DNA of 29,747 bases from Deltaproteobacteria bacterium. Its GTDB lineage: Bacteria > Desulfobacterota_E > Deferrimicrobia > Deferrimicrobiales > Deferrimicrobiaceae. The stretch's first letter is position 1; every line of letters starts with the position of its first letter. A program made the translations under genes and the position numbers. Shown in pieces: positions 8,376 through 18,400 of the stretch. The notes beneath the pieces were generated by a model that saw nothing but the letters and a program-made list of their open reading frames with translations, did not search any database and was not told the DNA's origin. The stretch spans positions 1 to 29,747 of the forward strand of contig JAMDCN010000044.1 in the NCBI GenBank assembly GCA_023489025.1, written 5' to 3'.

Positions 8376-9506
8376 CCGATCGGAACGGAGCAACTCCTGA
8401 TACAAACGCGCGTATTGATTGACTATCACTTCCCAATCGTAACGCGCCCGCTGTTCGGAGAGCCCTAACTTCCCCAGTTCCCTCCTTTTCTCTTCGTCCT
8501 CCAACAGTTTGCCGATCTCCGCAGCCATCTCGTCAACACTTCGGACGAGGATCCCCCCCGGCATCTCAAAGATATTTCCCGCGGGAAAGGCAATGAAAGG
8601 TGTCCCGCTTGCCATAGCCTCGACGATCACAAGAGGGAACGCCTCAATACGGGACCCCGACAGGAATAGGTCGGAAGCAAAGTACGCCGCGACTACGTGT
8701 GATCGCAGGGCGTTGTCGACAACGCGGATATTATCCCCGCTTCGGGATGCTTCAAGGAGGCATTTTTTCCAACAGCTGCGAAATCGGGGCGCGCTGTTTT
8801 TTCCGATGATAACCAGCGTTACATCTTCCCGTTTCAATATCCTGAAGGCTTCTATCACCCGATCATGTCCCTTGTTCTTGAAGTGGTTCCCTACCGTGAG
8901 AAGCATGTATTTCGTACGGATATCATAGACATCGCGAAAATCTAGGACCGGCCGCTGGAACTCCACCGAGTCGGCACCGTTGGGAATGACCTGATAGTTC
9001 GTTATCCCGTGGGCATCGCCGAACTTCTTATCGATATAATTCTCCGAATGGTAAACGATAGTGTCGTACTGGCGCAGATAGTGCGGTAGACGCAGGAAGT
9101 AGGGCCAGTAGACCAGCCTCCTCGCTCCGATCAATCCGGAGTAGCCGCATGCAGCCAGGATCTTCCGCGCACGGATTTCCGGCAGCAATCTGCATGTGAG
9201 ATCGGTGCACCAGGTTTGCGCAGCATAATTCATCACGAGGTCATACCGACCCTCCCGAAGATATTCAAGATAATCCCCAACGTCTCCCCGAATCCCCAAG
9301 GCGGAATGATTCAGCACGCCGTGGATATTAAAGTGTCGAATCGTTACCCCGCTGTGCTCGAAGACCCGGCGATGAGGACTGAAGGTAGTCGCCACCGTCA
9401 CCTCGTGCCCGCGACCGGCGAGGCGCTCTGACAACTGGCGGACGACTTCCTGTGAACCGCCTCCGCAATCCGGATGGTAATAGGCCACTGTATGGAGTAT
9501 TCGCAT
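8355..9506 (-). CDS. GT4-family (GT-B fold) glycosyltransferase
   Basis: Predicted retaining glycosyltransferase acting on the growing lipid-linked oligosaccharide. The 383-residue product starts MRILHTVAYYHPDCGGGSQ, a GT4 N-terminal strand followed by the Gly-rich donor/acceptor loop. The C-terminal Rossmann half contains YMLLTVGNHFKNKGHDRVI and the E-x7-E type motif in RIEAFPLVIVEAMASGTPF, followed by the usual AGNIFEMPGG. Its ATG at 9506 overlaps the stop of the upstream gene by one base (TAATG), indicating translational coupling. The last few residues (about RMIPELV) read into the IS3 remnant, so the natural C-terminus was probably trimmed slightly, although the fold should be complete. 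Base composition is moderate, lower in GC than the export genes. The donor sugar cannot be told from sequence. Confidence 0.9.
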   Translation of the reverse strand: MRILHTVAYYHPDCGGGSQEVVRQLSERLAGRGHEVTVATTFSPHRRVFEHSGVTIRHFNIHGVLNHSALGIRGDVGDYLEYLREGRYDLVMNYAAQTWCTDLTCRLLPEIRARKILAACGYSGLIGARRLVYWPYFLRLPHYLRQYDTIVYHSENYIDKKFGDAHGITNYQVIPNGADSVEFQRPVLDFRDVYDIRTKYMLLTVGNHFKNKGHDRVIEAFRILKREDVTLVIIGKNSAPRFRSCWKKCLLEASRSGDNIRVVDNALRSHVVAAYFASDLFLSGSRIEAFPLVIVEAMASGTPFIAFPAGNIFEMPGGILVRSVDEMAAEIGKLLEDEEKRRELGKLGLSEQRARYDWEVIVNQYARLYQELLRSDRMIPELV

Positions 9507-10627
9507 TACCAGCCCGCGTCAGGTATCAACCCCACCTTGGCGAAAATCTGGCGAAATCTTGCATCGTAAGTATGTTCCGCAATGGTTCGTGCATAACCAG
9601 CCTCTGCAATCGCTGCCCGCTCCTTTTCATGTGCCAAGAAATATTTGGCCTTCCGTATCAGATCGTCTACGTCATCGAAACAGGCAATCTCCTTTCCGAC
9701 ATCGTAATAATCTGAAAGGTTCTCTGCATAGCCGGTCAGTAAAAAACCCCCGCATCCAGGAATCTCAAAATTCCTTTCCTTGATCTGCTGGCCTTCTTTT
9801 GTGGATAAATTACTCAGGTTGAGATTGATACGGCTCTGGTTGAAAACCCGGACCATCTGGGACTGCGTAATCCTTCCCTCCTTCCACCCGTAACCCCAAG
9901 TCCGGACATCCAGCCCTTCCTTTCGCATCCGCGCGATGACTTCCCTGCGATTTCCATGCGGGAGTCCGACGAAGGAGATGTCATAAATTTTCGGAAGATC
10001 CATCTTGTAGCAGAGGTGGTGGTTGCATGCCCACTGAGAGAAGATTACATTCCGGACTCCTGCTTCACGATATTTAGAAAGTGCCGAGGCGGCTGTAGTG
10101 ATCACCCAGTGGAAGCAAGGAGCATAATACTGTGAAAATTCTTCGAACCTCCAAAGATCGTCGCAGAACCAGTTCATCGTGACCGTCCTGCCTTGGCTTG
10201 AGATCTTCCGTATCGTATCCGGCTCAACTTCTTTTTTGAACAGGATGGAGAAGAGCAGATCGGGGGCATATCTATATACCGTTTCCATGAGCATCTCGTT
10301 CATCCGTTTCCGCCCGTATTCCCTCATGATCTCGGCGAAATCGAAGCGGATCAGTTCGTACCCCATCTCGTACAAACTGTGAAAGAAATAATTTTCCTCG
10401 ATGCTCAGGCCACGGGTCGCATTCCCATAATCATCCTTGTGCGCCAGAAATAGGATGCGCAGTTTCACACCGCCATGCTTGGAGGCAGCCAGGGGAGAAT
10501 GATAAACGCGGACACATTTATCCAGCACACTCTCAACGTTGACGGGCCGGAAAATCCGTTCGTAGATCAGTGAGAATAATTTCTCCCAATAATATCTACG
10601 GAAAAACATGTTCGGTCTTATCTTCAA
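9506..10627 (-). CDS. CgeB-like glycosyltransferase
   Basis: A 373-residue protein of the CgeB / Glyco_trans_1_2 type, GT-B-like enzymes common in surface-glycan clusters. Supporting segments are LRILFLAHKDDYGNATRGLS, YAPDLLFSILFKKEV, MNWFCDDLWRFEEF (the characteristic W-x-x-D-D), YDISFVGLPHGNRREVIARM, GYGWKEGRIT, and RNFEIPGCGGFLLT followed by an F-D-D-x-D-D-L-I-x-K-A segment. The last block is the typical CgeB C-terminal signature. The start is uncertain: TTG at 10627 or ATG at 10609, neither with a strong ribosome site. The stop overlaps the GT4 start by one base. The wzy-like gene ends 28 bases upstream. Which sugar it adds is unknown; methylated or deoxy sugars are often present in loci with such genes, but that is only an association. 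Confidence 0.82.
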   Translation of the reverse strand: MKIRPNMFFRRYYWEKLFSLIYERIFRPVNVESVLDKCVRVYHSPLAASKHGGVKLRILFLAHKDDYGNATRGLSIEENYFFHSLYEMGYELIRFDFAEIMREYGRKRMNEMLMETVYRYAPDLLFSILFKKEVEPDTIRKISSQGRTVTMNWFCDDLWRFEEFSQYYAPCFHWVITTAASALSKYREAGVRNVIFSQWACNHHLCYKMDLPKIYDISFVGLPHGNRREVIARMRKEGLDVRTWGYGWKEGRITQSQMVRVFNQSRINLNLSNLSTKEGQQIKERNFEIPGCGGFLLTGYAENLSDYYDVGKEIACFDDVDDLIRKAKYFLAHEKERAAIAEAGYARTIAEHTYDARFRQIFAKVGLIPDAGW

Positions 10628-10655
10628 TAGTTTTTCTTTTTTTTCCCTAGATATT

Positions 10656-11987
10656 TCAGGATGTCGGTTTTGCGGTATATGCCGAAAATGGCAACGCAGG
10701 AGTCCTCCCTCTTTGACGAAGCATTTCGCGTTCCGTCAGGTTGGAAAGGGAAACTGCCAGTCCCAGCACAAACCAATACCACATGCTGTCCACCATGCTG
10801 TTGAAAAATCCGTAAACCAGCCAGCTGATCATGATCCCGAGGAGTGCCCACCCCACCCAAACATCCTCCGCCAAGCGATCTTTCACTCGTAGAAATCGCA
10901 TTAACCGGGCAATAACCCATACCAACAGGAGGATAAAGATCGCTACCCCGATAATTCCTTGCTCGACGCAAAGATTGAGGTAAACGTTTTCGGCATGGTT
11001 TAAGGGACCGGTAAAAAAATCGACCAGGAAGTATCGTACATTCCCCACACCCACTCCAAGGGGGTTCACAGCGATGATCCCGAAGATCCTCTTGGCCAGT
11101 TCGATCCTTGCTAAATTGCTACTCCCGCCTTCCAAGGAGAGGGTAGAAAGCGTCGCAAAGCGGTGAACGATCAGTTCAATTTGTTCTGGACCGAGAAGAA
11201 TGGTAATTCCCACCAAGGTGGCGGCAAGAAAGAGAAGGAACATGGAAAAGGTTTGACGGATTCGCGGCCTGTATCGGCTACCCAATATCAATATGAAAAT
11301 CAAGGTTGCGCCCGTCGCGATCCAAGTGCCCCTTACCAGCGAAAGGAGCATGCCAGCGGCCAGTAGGACAGAACCGATTGCATAGGCAGGTTTCAACCGG
11401 CCAGGTTTCCCAAATAACCATATGGAGAGCAGGATCCAGAAGGTGCTCTGGAGAAACAACATGTCACCGTTCCTCGTTGCCGGCTCATAAGTCACACCAA
11501 AGAAGCCAAAGAGGTGCTCCGACGGACTACCGATCTTCCCCGTAACGAACCCATACGCACCGTAAACGAAAACTGCAAATCCGCTGATCGCCAGACAGAG
11601 GAGAGCCCGTCGAACGACCTTTACATTGTCGCTGACGCAGGCCACAAGCAATGGGGTCATGGAGAAAAGAGCTGATTTCGTTGTTATGCCCGCATCCGGA
11701 GACTGAGCTATCGAAGTGGACACGACAATCGACAGCAAATAGACAATGATAAACAGCAATAAGACCTGGGAAAGATAAATTGAAGCATGCTCCTTCAACA
11801 ACCTTGCGATGAGTACTATCACAAGAATTGAAGCAAACAGAACGCCGTAGGGTATGGCAGAATCTCCCATGCTGATGCGCAATGCGGGAACGGCATAAGT
11901 TCCAAGCGTCAGATACAACAGGCAAAAAAATCCGTTTTCAGCCCGTTTCAATAGCATTCTGTTCCGCCGTCCGCAAACAAGGGTCAC
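10656..11987 (-). CDS. O-antigen polymerase/ligase family membrane protein (Wzy/WaaL-like)
   Basis: Multispanning inner-membrane protein of 443 residues with roughly 10-12 hydrophobic segments. It shows the Wzy_C-type features: an Arg-containing periplasmic loop after a helix (MLLSLVRGTWIATGATLIF), a large loop with RIELAKRIFGIIAVNPLGVG, and HAENVYLNLCVEQGIIGVAI, whose His-x-x-Asn pattern is the usual signature of O-antigen ligases and polymerases. It would polymerise repeat units in the periplasm (Wzy) or transfer glycan to an acceptor (WaaL-like). As the only such gene in a locus with Wzx and Wzz, the Wzy role is favoured. The start is uncertain: GTG at 11987 or ATG at 11957. A candidate promoter lies about 65 bases upstream. 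Confidence 0.85.
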   Translation of the reverse strand: MTLVCGRRNRMLLKRAENGFFCLLYLTLGTYAVPALRISMGDSAIPYGVLFASILVIVLIARLLKEHASIYLSQVLLLFIIVYLLSIVVSTSIAQSPDAGITTKSALFSMTPLLVACVSDNVKVVRRALLCLAISGFAVFVYGAYGFVTGKIGSPSEHLFGFFGVTYEPATRNGDMLFLQSTFWILLSIWLFGKPGRLKPAYAIGSVLLAAGMLLSLVRGTWIATGATLIFILILGSRYRPRIRQTFSMFLLFLAATLVGITILLGPEQIELIVHRFATLSTLSLEGGSSNLARIELAKRIFGIIAVNPLGVGVGNVRYFLVDFFTGPLNHAENVYLNLCVEQGIIGVAIFILLLVWVIARLMRFLRVKDRLAEDVWVGWALLGIMISWLVYGFFNSMVDSMWYWFVLGLAVSLSNLTEREMLRQRGRTPALPFSAYTAKPTS

Positions 11988-12053
11988 ACTCTGGTTGCAT
12001 GTATGTTCAGACTTACATTCACACCTAAATAGAGAGACAACATATTCTTCTTA

Positions 12054-12083
12054 ATAATATTTCCAGTTCTTGGCGCATTTCAA
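12054..12083 (-). promoter_or_regulatory. Candidate sigma70-type promoter upstream of the wzy-like gene
   Basis: On the minus strand, TTGAAA (12083-12078) is followed after 18 bases by TATTAT (12059-12054). Both hexamers differ from consensus by one base. The site lies in an AT-rich gene-free stretch (11988-12170) between two minus-strand genes and would give a leader of about 60 bases before the GTG at 11987. The AT-rich composition raises the chance of a random match. Nothing else recognisable was seen in this stretch. Confidence 0.35.
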
Positions 12084-12170
12084 ATAAGATATCCTGGAAT
12101 AATAAAAACTCGAACAATCTGTAAAGTAATGATCAAGCTTAATCTGCAAATATTCAAATTTCCAACATTG

Positions 12171-12971
12171 TTATTTCGTATTATCTGATAAATAAAAATT
12201 TATTTCCCATAATAGACGGTGGACAGCGTAGTAACACGCAGTCCTACCTAAAGAAACTGCCATAATAAAACGGGGAGCATATCCTTTACGAAATGCATCG
12301 AATATTATTCTCCACATGAATTGGTAATGAATGTCCTTCCGGATTCGAAAGGTTGAATTGCATCGATGTGTTCGTATTACAAGTTCCTCCCCCAAATTGG
12401 CCGCCTTCGTGACCGCAAGAACCCTCCACCATAATTCATAGTCATGCCCAATCGAATCGAATGACTGTTTATACCCACCGACTCTGTCGAGAACGGATTT
12501 TCGGACCATGATCGAACTATGGACAAAGGGATTTCTCCATACCATGGATCTCCGTATCGCTTCATCCTGATGTGGAACCGAAAAATGCGCCATATGCGTC
12601 CCGTCTTCCCGCACGATTTCGCATGCAGATCCGACTAGACCGCATTCTGGATTGGCGTCGAGGAAATCGACCTGCTTGCAGAAGCGATTGATGCGAGAAA
12701 AATCATCGGAATCCATACGAGCGATATATTTTCCCTTGGCCATGGAAATGGCGAGATTCAACGTTTGCACGATTCCTTTATTCGTTTGGGTGACGATCGT
12801 TAAACGGGGATCGAAAAATTTCCCTAAAACCTCGCCCGTCCCATCCGTGGATCCATCGTTCACCACGAGGAATTCAAAATCTCGAAAACTTTGGGCCAGG
12901 ATGCTCTCGATGGCGGCACCCACAAACCGCTCGTCGTTATAAACGGGCAAGATCACACTTACGGTAGGCAT
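12171..12971 (-). CDS. GT2 glycosyltransferase
   Basis: Predicted family-2 GT-A glycosyltransferase of about 266 residues. It begins PTVSVILPVYNDERFVGAAI, followed by FLVVNDGSTDGTGEVL (nucleotide-binding Asp), GKYIARMDSDDFSRINRF (D-x-D-like metal site) and SIGHDYELWWRVLAV (catalytic ED/HD region). It has no obvious membrane segment apart from a weakly hydrophobic C-terminal part. I chose the ATG at 12971 because AGAAGG lies 12 bases before it, while the GTG at 12980 would be only 3 bases from that site; the longer version adds three residues. It would add one sugar to the lipid-linked repeat unit. It sits between wzx and wzy inside the low-GC cassette. Confidence 0.9.
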   Translation of the reverse strand: MPTVSVILPVYNDERFVGAAIESILAQSFRDFEFLVVNDGSTDGTGEVLGKFFDPRLTIVTQTNKGIVQTLNLAISMAKGKYIARMDSDDFSRINRFCKQVDFLDANPECGLVGSACEIVREDGTHMAHFSVPHQDEAIRRSMVWRNPFVHSSIMVRKSVLDRVGGYKQSFDSIGHDYELWWRVLAVTKAANLGEELVIRTHRCNSTFRIRKDIHYQFMWRIIFDAFRKGYAPRFIMAVSLGRTACYYAVHRLLWEINFYLSDNTK

Positions 12972-13040
12972 GCTACCCACAAACCTTCTAAGAAAAAGTA
13001 AACTCGGTGACTCGAGAGATCGGCGACATCCCCCATTGCG

Positions 13041-14519
13041 TCAAGCCTTTCCGGATAGCAACCTTGGGACGTAATACAACGTGGGGATAGAGGAAAACAA
13101 AGCGTATCCTAAAATAGTACCCCAGACGATACCCGGCAACCCGATCGATTTCGCAAAAAATATTTTCAGGATCACGCTGACAATACCTGTCAATACAGCG
13201 GCGGAAACCTGGAACTTCAGCGCATTGGCAGCATTCAGGAAAGTGCCTGCCACGTTCCCCAAGGCAAATAAAATCGTCCATACTCCGAAACCGATGAGGA
13301 GCGAAAAAGAAGGGACTATCTCCGAACCCACCCAATGGCGAATGATTTGCGCACCGAAAACAACGAAAACCATGGAGAGTATCCCTACTATCGCAAGGCT
13401 TATCACCATGGATTGAATTAACATTCTCTTCACCCATAGATTGTCTCCCCTTGCAATCGCCTCTCCATACGCAGGCCACAAAGGAACAAGCACTATCCCC
13501 ACCATAAGCGAAGCAACGCTAAACATCCTTTGAACAACCGAATAGGTACTAACCGCAACCGGACCAAGTACCTGAGCCGCCACGAGATTGTCGGATGCGA
13601 AGGCCAATGAGTAAGATAACTGTAAAATAAAGAACCAGATTCCCATGCGAATAATGATCCTTGATTCACTGCTTGATACGCTGCTCCAAAGCGGGCGTAG
13701 CCAAGGCTGCTTCCACCCGAAAAGATGAATGGCGTTGAAAACTGTCGCAATAACGGGACCGCCGGTCATGGCGAGAACCAGCCAGATCAATCCAGCTTTC
13801 ACTTCGATAGCCAGCAGGAGACCTGCCAATCCGAGAAGATTTCCCAATATAAGCCACAGGTTGTTCTGAGTACCTTCCTGGTACCCCATTTGGATGCGCT
13901 GTACAATTCCAAGGGGCAGATTGATAAGAAAACAAATAAAAAAAATAATCATCGTGGGTCCCGCCTCGCTGACAGCCAACGGGGATTCGAGATTGAAAAC
14001 CCTTTTCCACGGAATCATCGGGTACATCGCCGCAAAAAGAACCGCAATGAAGAGGGCAATCCCCGCTAACATGAAGAATGCGCTCGAGACTGCGCGCGCG
14101 GCCTTTCCCCTGTCGTCTCTGCCGTTTGCCTCAGATATGGCATTAAGCAGTCCGTTCCCCATTCCGAAATCGGCGAATCCAATCAGAGCGATGACAGACG
14201 AGATCGTCATCCAAAGGCCATATCTTTCCGCCCCAAGATAATTCAATGCGAGACGAACGGATACGAGCGCGCACCCAGCTAATACGGCACGTGAAACGAA
14301 AGAAGTTACAGAGGTAAGAACGATTCGCCGGTATCGTTCTTTCGACCTCCCCTCTTTGGTTGACGTGTCATATGGAGTTGTTCTAAGGAATGAGAAGAAC
14401 GGGTAATTGTATTTCCTATCAGGCCGCCCATCGCCTCTGGTCCCAAGGCAGGACACCTGACCACTGCATGCGCACGCTATTTTTTCCTGGTTGTCCAATA
14501 TACGAAGATCGCCCAACAC
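13041..14519 (-). CDS. wzx: O-antigen/oligosaccharide flippase (Wzx-type, MOP superfamily)
   Basis: Moves the undecaprenyl-linked repeat unit across the inner membrane. The reading frame is 492 codons. From about residue 65 onward it is an array of about 12 hydrophobic helices with the MATE/Wzx-like pattern, e.g. VLTSVTSFVSRAVLAGCAL, YGLWMTISSVIALIGFADFG, GNGLLNAISEANGRDD, TYSVVQRMFSVASLMVGIVL and GNVAGTFLNAANALKFQVSA. The first 60 or so residues are polar, Cys- and Arg-rich and unlike the family, so the true start is probably internal. The GTG at 14519 is the furthest possible, and another GTG lies near 14460; no ATG with a good ribosome site was found. The stop is about 70 bases before the next gene. 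Length from the likely internal start (about 430) matches normal Wzx. Confidence 0.88.
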   Translation of the reverse strand: MLGDLRILDNQEKIACACSGQVSCLGTRGDGRPDRKYNYPFFSFLRTTPYDTSTKEGRSKERYRRIVLTSVTSFVSRAVLAGCALVSVRLALNYLGAERYGLWMTISSVIALIGFADFGMGNGLLNAISEANGRDDRGKAARAVSSAFFMLAGIALFIAVLFAAMYPMIPWKRVFNLESPLAVSEAGPTMIIFFICFLINLPLGIVQRIQMGYQEGTQNNLWLILGNLLGLAGLLLAIEVKAGLIWLVLAMTGGPVIATVFNAIHLFGWKQPWLRPLWSSVSSSESRIIIRMGIWFFILQLSYSLAFASDNLVAAQVLGPVAVSTYSVVQRMFSVASLMVGIVLVPLWPAYGEAIARGDNLWVKRMLIQSMVISLAIVGILSMVFVVFGAQIIRHWVGSEIVPSFSLLIGFGVWTILFALGNVAGTFLNAANALKFQVSAAVLTGIVSVILKIFFAKSIGLPGIVWGTILGYALFSSIPTLYYVPRLLSGKA

Positions 14520-14526
14520 GCCGACT

Positions 14527-15417
14527 TTAATCCATTACCTTTTTCCTTCTCCATCTTCCGTTCCATATGAAAACCAAGCTCCAGAAAATGGAGGACAGGA
14601 TCGTTGCGGTAAAGGCGATTTGCACTCTGTGAGGACCGGATTTTCGATCCGGCACGCGTGGAGAATCAATGACCCGGAAACCAAACTGCTCCCGGTTTCG
14701 GGCCAACATCTCCCGTTCCACTTCCTGACCATAAAGGGAATACAGACGCTCACGGGTCAACGCATCGACGGTTTTCCCAATTTGGCCTTCAATGAACTTC
14801 TTGTTTCTGGTGGCTCGCTCCAACGCCTCTTCCTGAAGACGGTTTTTTGCTTCTTCGAGATAATATGTAACAATGTTTGCGGAACTTTCTTGAGATGGAG
14901 AGTCAAAAGAAACGGTAACAGTCCCGGTCATTTTTTGAGTAGTGACGCTCAGTCGTTTTTTTACCGCCCTTATGGCATCCCAGTCCGTTGGTGGCCTTGA
15001 CGCGTTTTCTCCGCCAAGCAGGTAGCTGAACAATCCATTTTTCAAGTTTCCCGTTTTCGGTTCATAACGGTACGGGAAAACGATCGACCAGAGATTGTGG
15101 GTCCTGAATACACGGACTGTTAGGTCGTTGCTCTTGAATAGGGTCTCAAGGTCTTCCACCTTGGTGGGGGCGCCGATCTCGATACCGAACGACGCCAGGG
15201 TCCCTAGGACGGGAATCGATTTTTTCTCCTCTGCAGTGGGGGTGATCACCGCGGCGGCCTTGTACCAGTTCGGTATCAGGAACATCACGAGAAGGGTAAC
15301 GATGCCGACGACAAGGGAAAGGAGAGCGATCTTCCACCAATGGGGACGCAGGACCGTTAAATAATCCCCAAGGGTTATTTCGGCTCCCGTCAATTCTTCT
15401 TGCCGGCGTTCTTCCAT
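14527..15417 (-). CDS. Wzz-type chain-length determinant protein (second copy)
   Basis: Inner-membrane polysaccharide co-polymerase of 296 residues. The N-terminus EITLGDYLTVLRPHWWKIAL leads into the first membrane helix (about 29-50), then the Wzz periplasmic domain with YKAAAVITPT, and an ERATRNKKFIEGQIGKTVDA coiled segment. The C-terminal lead-in is RVIDSPRVPDRKSGPHRVQI followed by the second helix (about 268-285). No kinase domain follows. Start: ATG at 15417, with AGGAG a few bases upstream. It follows the SLBB export gene by 47 bases. It differs clearly in length and sequence from the Wzz gene at 1448-2593, so the locus carries two export/length-control pairs. Confidence 0.88.
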   Translation of the reverse strand: MEERRQEELTGAEITLGDYLTVLRPHWWKIALLSLVVGIVTLLVMFLIPNWYKAAAVITPTAEEKKSIPVLGTLASFGIEIGAPTKVEDLETLFKSNDLTVRVFRTHNLWSIVFPYRYEPKTGNLKNGLFSYLLGGENASRPPTDWDAIRAVKKRLSVTTQKMTGTVTVSFDSPSQESSANIVTYYLEEAKNRLQEEALERATRNKKFIEGQIGKTVDALTRERLYSLYGQEVEREMLARNREQFGFRVIDSPRVPDRKSGPHRVQIAFTATILSSIFWSLVFIWNGRWRRKKVMD

Positions 15418-15464
15418 TGAACTCCTTGATAAGGAAACCTTCTTTTTACGATTTCTCGAGGTGC

Positions 15465-18400
15465 TCAGAACAACGCGATCAGCACACCGGTGGTAACCGC
15501 GATCTGGAACAGGATCTGCGTGATGTCTTTCGCGTCCTTCATCACGCGCGTCTGGATCAGCTTTTCCGGGACGACGATGGAGTCGCCGGGCTCCACCCTG
15601 GCCGACATCAATCCTCCACTGAAGACGGAGAACCCGCTGTCGACGTTGTCGCGCGTGACCACCGAGCCGTCCGCCTTGATCATGAAAATGTGGTCCTGGT
15701 CGGCGCTCTCGGTGGGGCCGCCCACCGTCCTGAGGTAGTAGCCCAGGCGGTCGTTGGCGGGGTCGTAGACGACGCCGGTGGGATTGTAGACGCGGCCGAC
15801 GACATTGACCACGTTCGCCTTTTTCGGGACATCGAGCCGGTCGCCGTCCTCGAGGAGAATGTCGGCGCTCGTTCCCTTCAACTGCTCGGTTTCCGCCAGC
15901 CGGATGACGACCCGGCCCTTCGCTTTCGCTTTCCTGAGCTGCTCGATCAGCGCCCGGCGGGCGTTCATGAGCTCCCGGTTCGCCTCGACGTCCTCCTTGT
16001 CCAGCGCCCCGCCCGCCGCCTGCGCCTTCTGCGCCACTTCGAGTTCCAGGTCGGAGATCAGCTTGTCGATCGCCTCCTGCTGGGTCTTCTGGGTCGAGGC
16101 GCGGGTGAACTGCGCCGCCTTGAGGTAGGCGTCCGGGGTGAAGCCCCCGGCGCGCGTGAGCAGCGAGCTCAGCCGTTCCCCCTTGCGGAGGGTGTAGACG
16201 CCGGGGAACCGGACCTCTCCGGCCAGGGTCACCTGGATCTTCACCGACCAGTCCGGGATCTGGCGGACGACGAGGAGATCGTATTCCTGCAACGGGACGT
16301 CGAAATTCGCATCCCCGGAGAGAGCCCGCTCGGGGGAAACGACGAGCGTCTGGGTCTTCACCAGCTCGCCTCCCGGGGCGATCGACCGGCGGACGATCTC
16401 GGCCTCCCGGCCGTACGCGCTCTCCTTGAACCCGCCGGCCTTGAAGAGGAGGTCGGCAAGTCTCATCCCTTCCGTGAGAACGTAATCGCCGGGTCGGTTG
16501 ACCTCCCCGGAGGCCGTCACCGTTTTCCTGTACTTGGTCTCCAGGAGGGAATGGACGCGGAGGTGGTCCTCGCTCTCCAGCGGGACGTTTTCCGCCGGGT
16601 CTCCTTCGAGCGCCTTTCCGAGGTGGAAGTAGATCGTCTTGTAATTGCGGTTCTCGTCCACGCGGACGATCTCGGCCCGTTCCAGGCTGGCGAGGCGCGT
16701 GAGCCCTCCGGCCATCTTGACGAGGTCGGCGGCCCGCGCTCCGGCGAAGATCTCGAAAGTGAGGGCGGTGTTGTCGCCTTGTCCGCCGACCACGATTTTA
16801 CCGTCGGGCGCCGCCGCCTCCGCCCGGAACAAGGCGCGAACGGCGTTGTCGCTTTGCGGAACCGATAAGACCACGTTATCCAGTAATATCGTGTTATCCA
16901 GCGCCGTGTTATCCAGAAGGGCCGCCCGCTCCGCCCTGAACCTTGCCTGCAGGACGGACCGGATCATCCGCACTTCCCCGGAGACCGTCGCTTTCGGTGC
17001 GTCCCGGAAGGCGCGCCTGGGGAAAATCTTCAGCGTGTCGCTGGGCTGGAGGACGAGGTCCGCCCCTTCCTTTTTCTCCAGCACGATCTCCCTTAAGTTG
17101 ACCGACAGGACCTCCTTGTGCATATCGGGAGGGACCAAGCGGGTCAGGAGCGCATAATTGAAATAGGTGTCCGGGAGAAAATCCTTTTCGTCCCGGAAAA
17201 GGTTCCCCACGGTCATTCCCGGTTTCAGCTCGTACTTGCCGGGACGCAGGACGTTGCCTTCCAGGGTGACGACGTTTTGCTCGGGCCCCGCGATGGGCAG
17301 CACGCGAAGGATATCGCCGTCGGCAAGCTCGAAATTCCGCTGCTCCTTTTCCAGAAGCTCGGCGTCCGTGTCGAGGACGATCTTCGACGTGTGCCCTTCC
17401 AGCCGCTCCACCTGGACGCGGCGCTTGTAGGCCGACGGGGAGAACCCACCGGACATCGCCACGAGGTCGAGCAAGGTTTTTTCCTGGCGCAGCTCGTAGA
17501 TGGCGGGACGCCGGACTTCGCCCGTGACCGCGACCAGCCTCCCCACCACCGGCACGAAGACCGCGTCCCCCTGGAGGAGAGGGATGTCGGAGCGGGTGTC
17601 GCCCCGCAGGAGAAGATCGTACAGGTCGATCTCCCCGGCTTCCTTCCCCCCCCGGTTGATCTTGATGCGCCGCAGCGAGCCGATGTCCTTGACACCGCCG
17701 GCCAGGGAGAGCGCCTGCAGCGAGGTCTGCATCGAGCCGACGCTGTACCAGCCGGGGACGCGGACCTCGCCCACGACCGAGACGCGGACCCCCTTCATCT
17801 GCCCGAGGGAAACGTCGGAGCTGACCTCGGCCATGCTGGAAATCCGTGATTTCAGGAACGACTTGAGCTCGCCGAACGTCTTGCCGGCAACGTAGAGAGA
17901 GCCGAGCTTCGGGAAGAAGATCTTCCCTTCGCGGTCGACCGTCATCCGGTGCGTCCCTTCCATCCGGCCCCAGAGTCTTACGATCACCTCGTCGCCGGGC
18001 CCGATGACGTAATCGGGCGTGGCCGGCATGTTTTCGGGAAGGGGAGCGACGCCGGGACGCGGGTCGAAAACCTCGTGCCCGAAGTGGATCAGCGTTTTCG
18101 CTTCGTTGTCCAGGAGACGCTTGGCGAACAGTCCTCCTACGTAAGTGGAGGTCTTCCAGTCGTACCCGGGTGGGAAAGCGGGCGCTTCCGGCGGCGCGGA
18201 CGGGGCCGGTTTCCTTGCGGCTTCGCCCTCGGCCTCCTGACCTTCGAGTTTTTTCCGGATTTCCGCGGCAAGCCGCTCCCTCAGTTCCGGGCTGGCTTCC
18301 AGCGCCTTCTTTGCATCCGCCGGCAGTTCTCTGCCGGATTGCAGCATCTGCTTCCAGATCTCGACTTGCTGCGGGGTGACTCCGGGCGGGAGGACCGGCA

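Noticed and set aside
15417..16868. Plus-strand open frame of 483 codons
   Set aside because: Antisense shadow of the large SLBB gene; low-complexity Arg/Asp/Val-rich translation with no family features.
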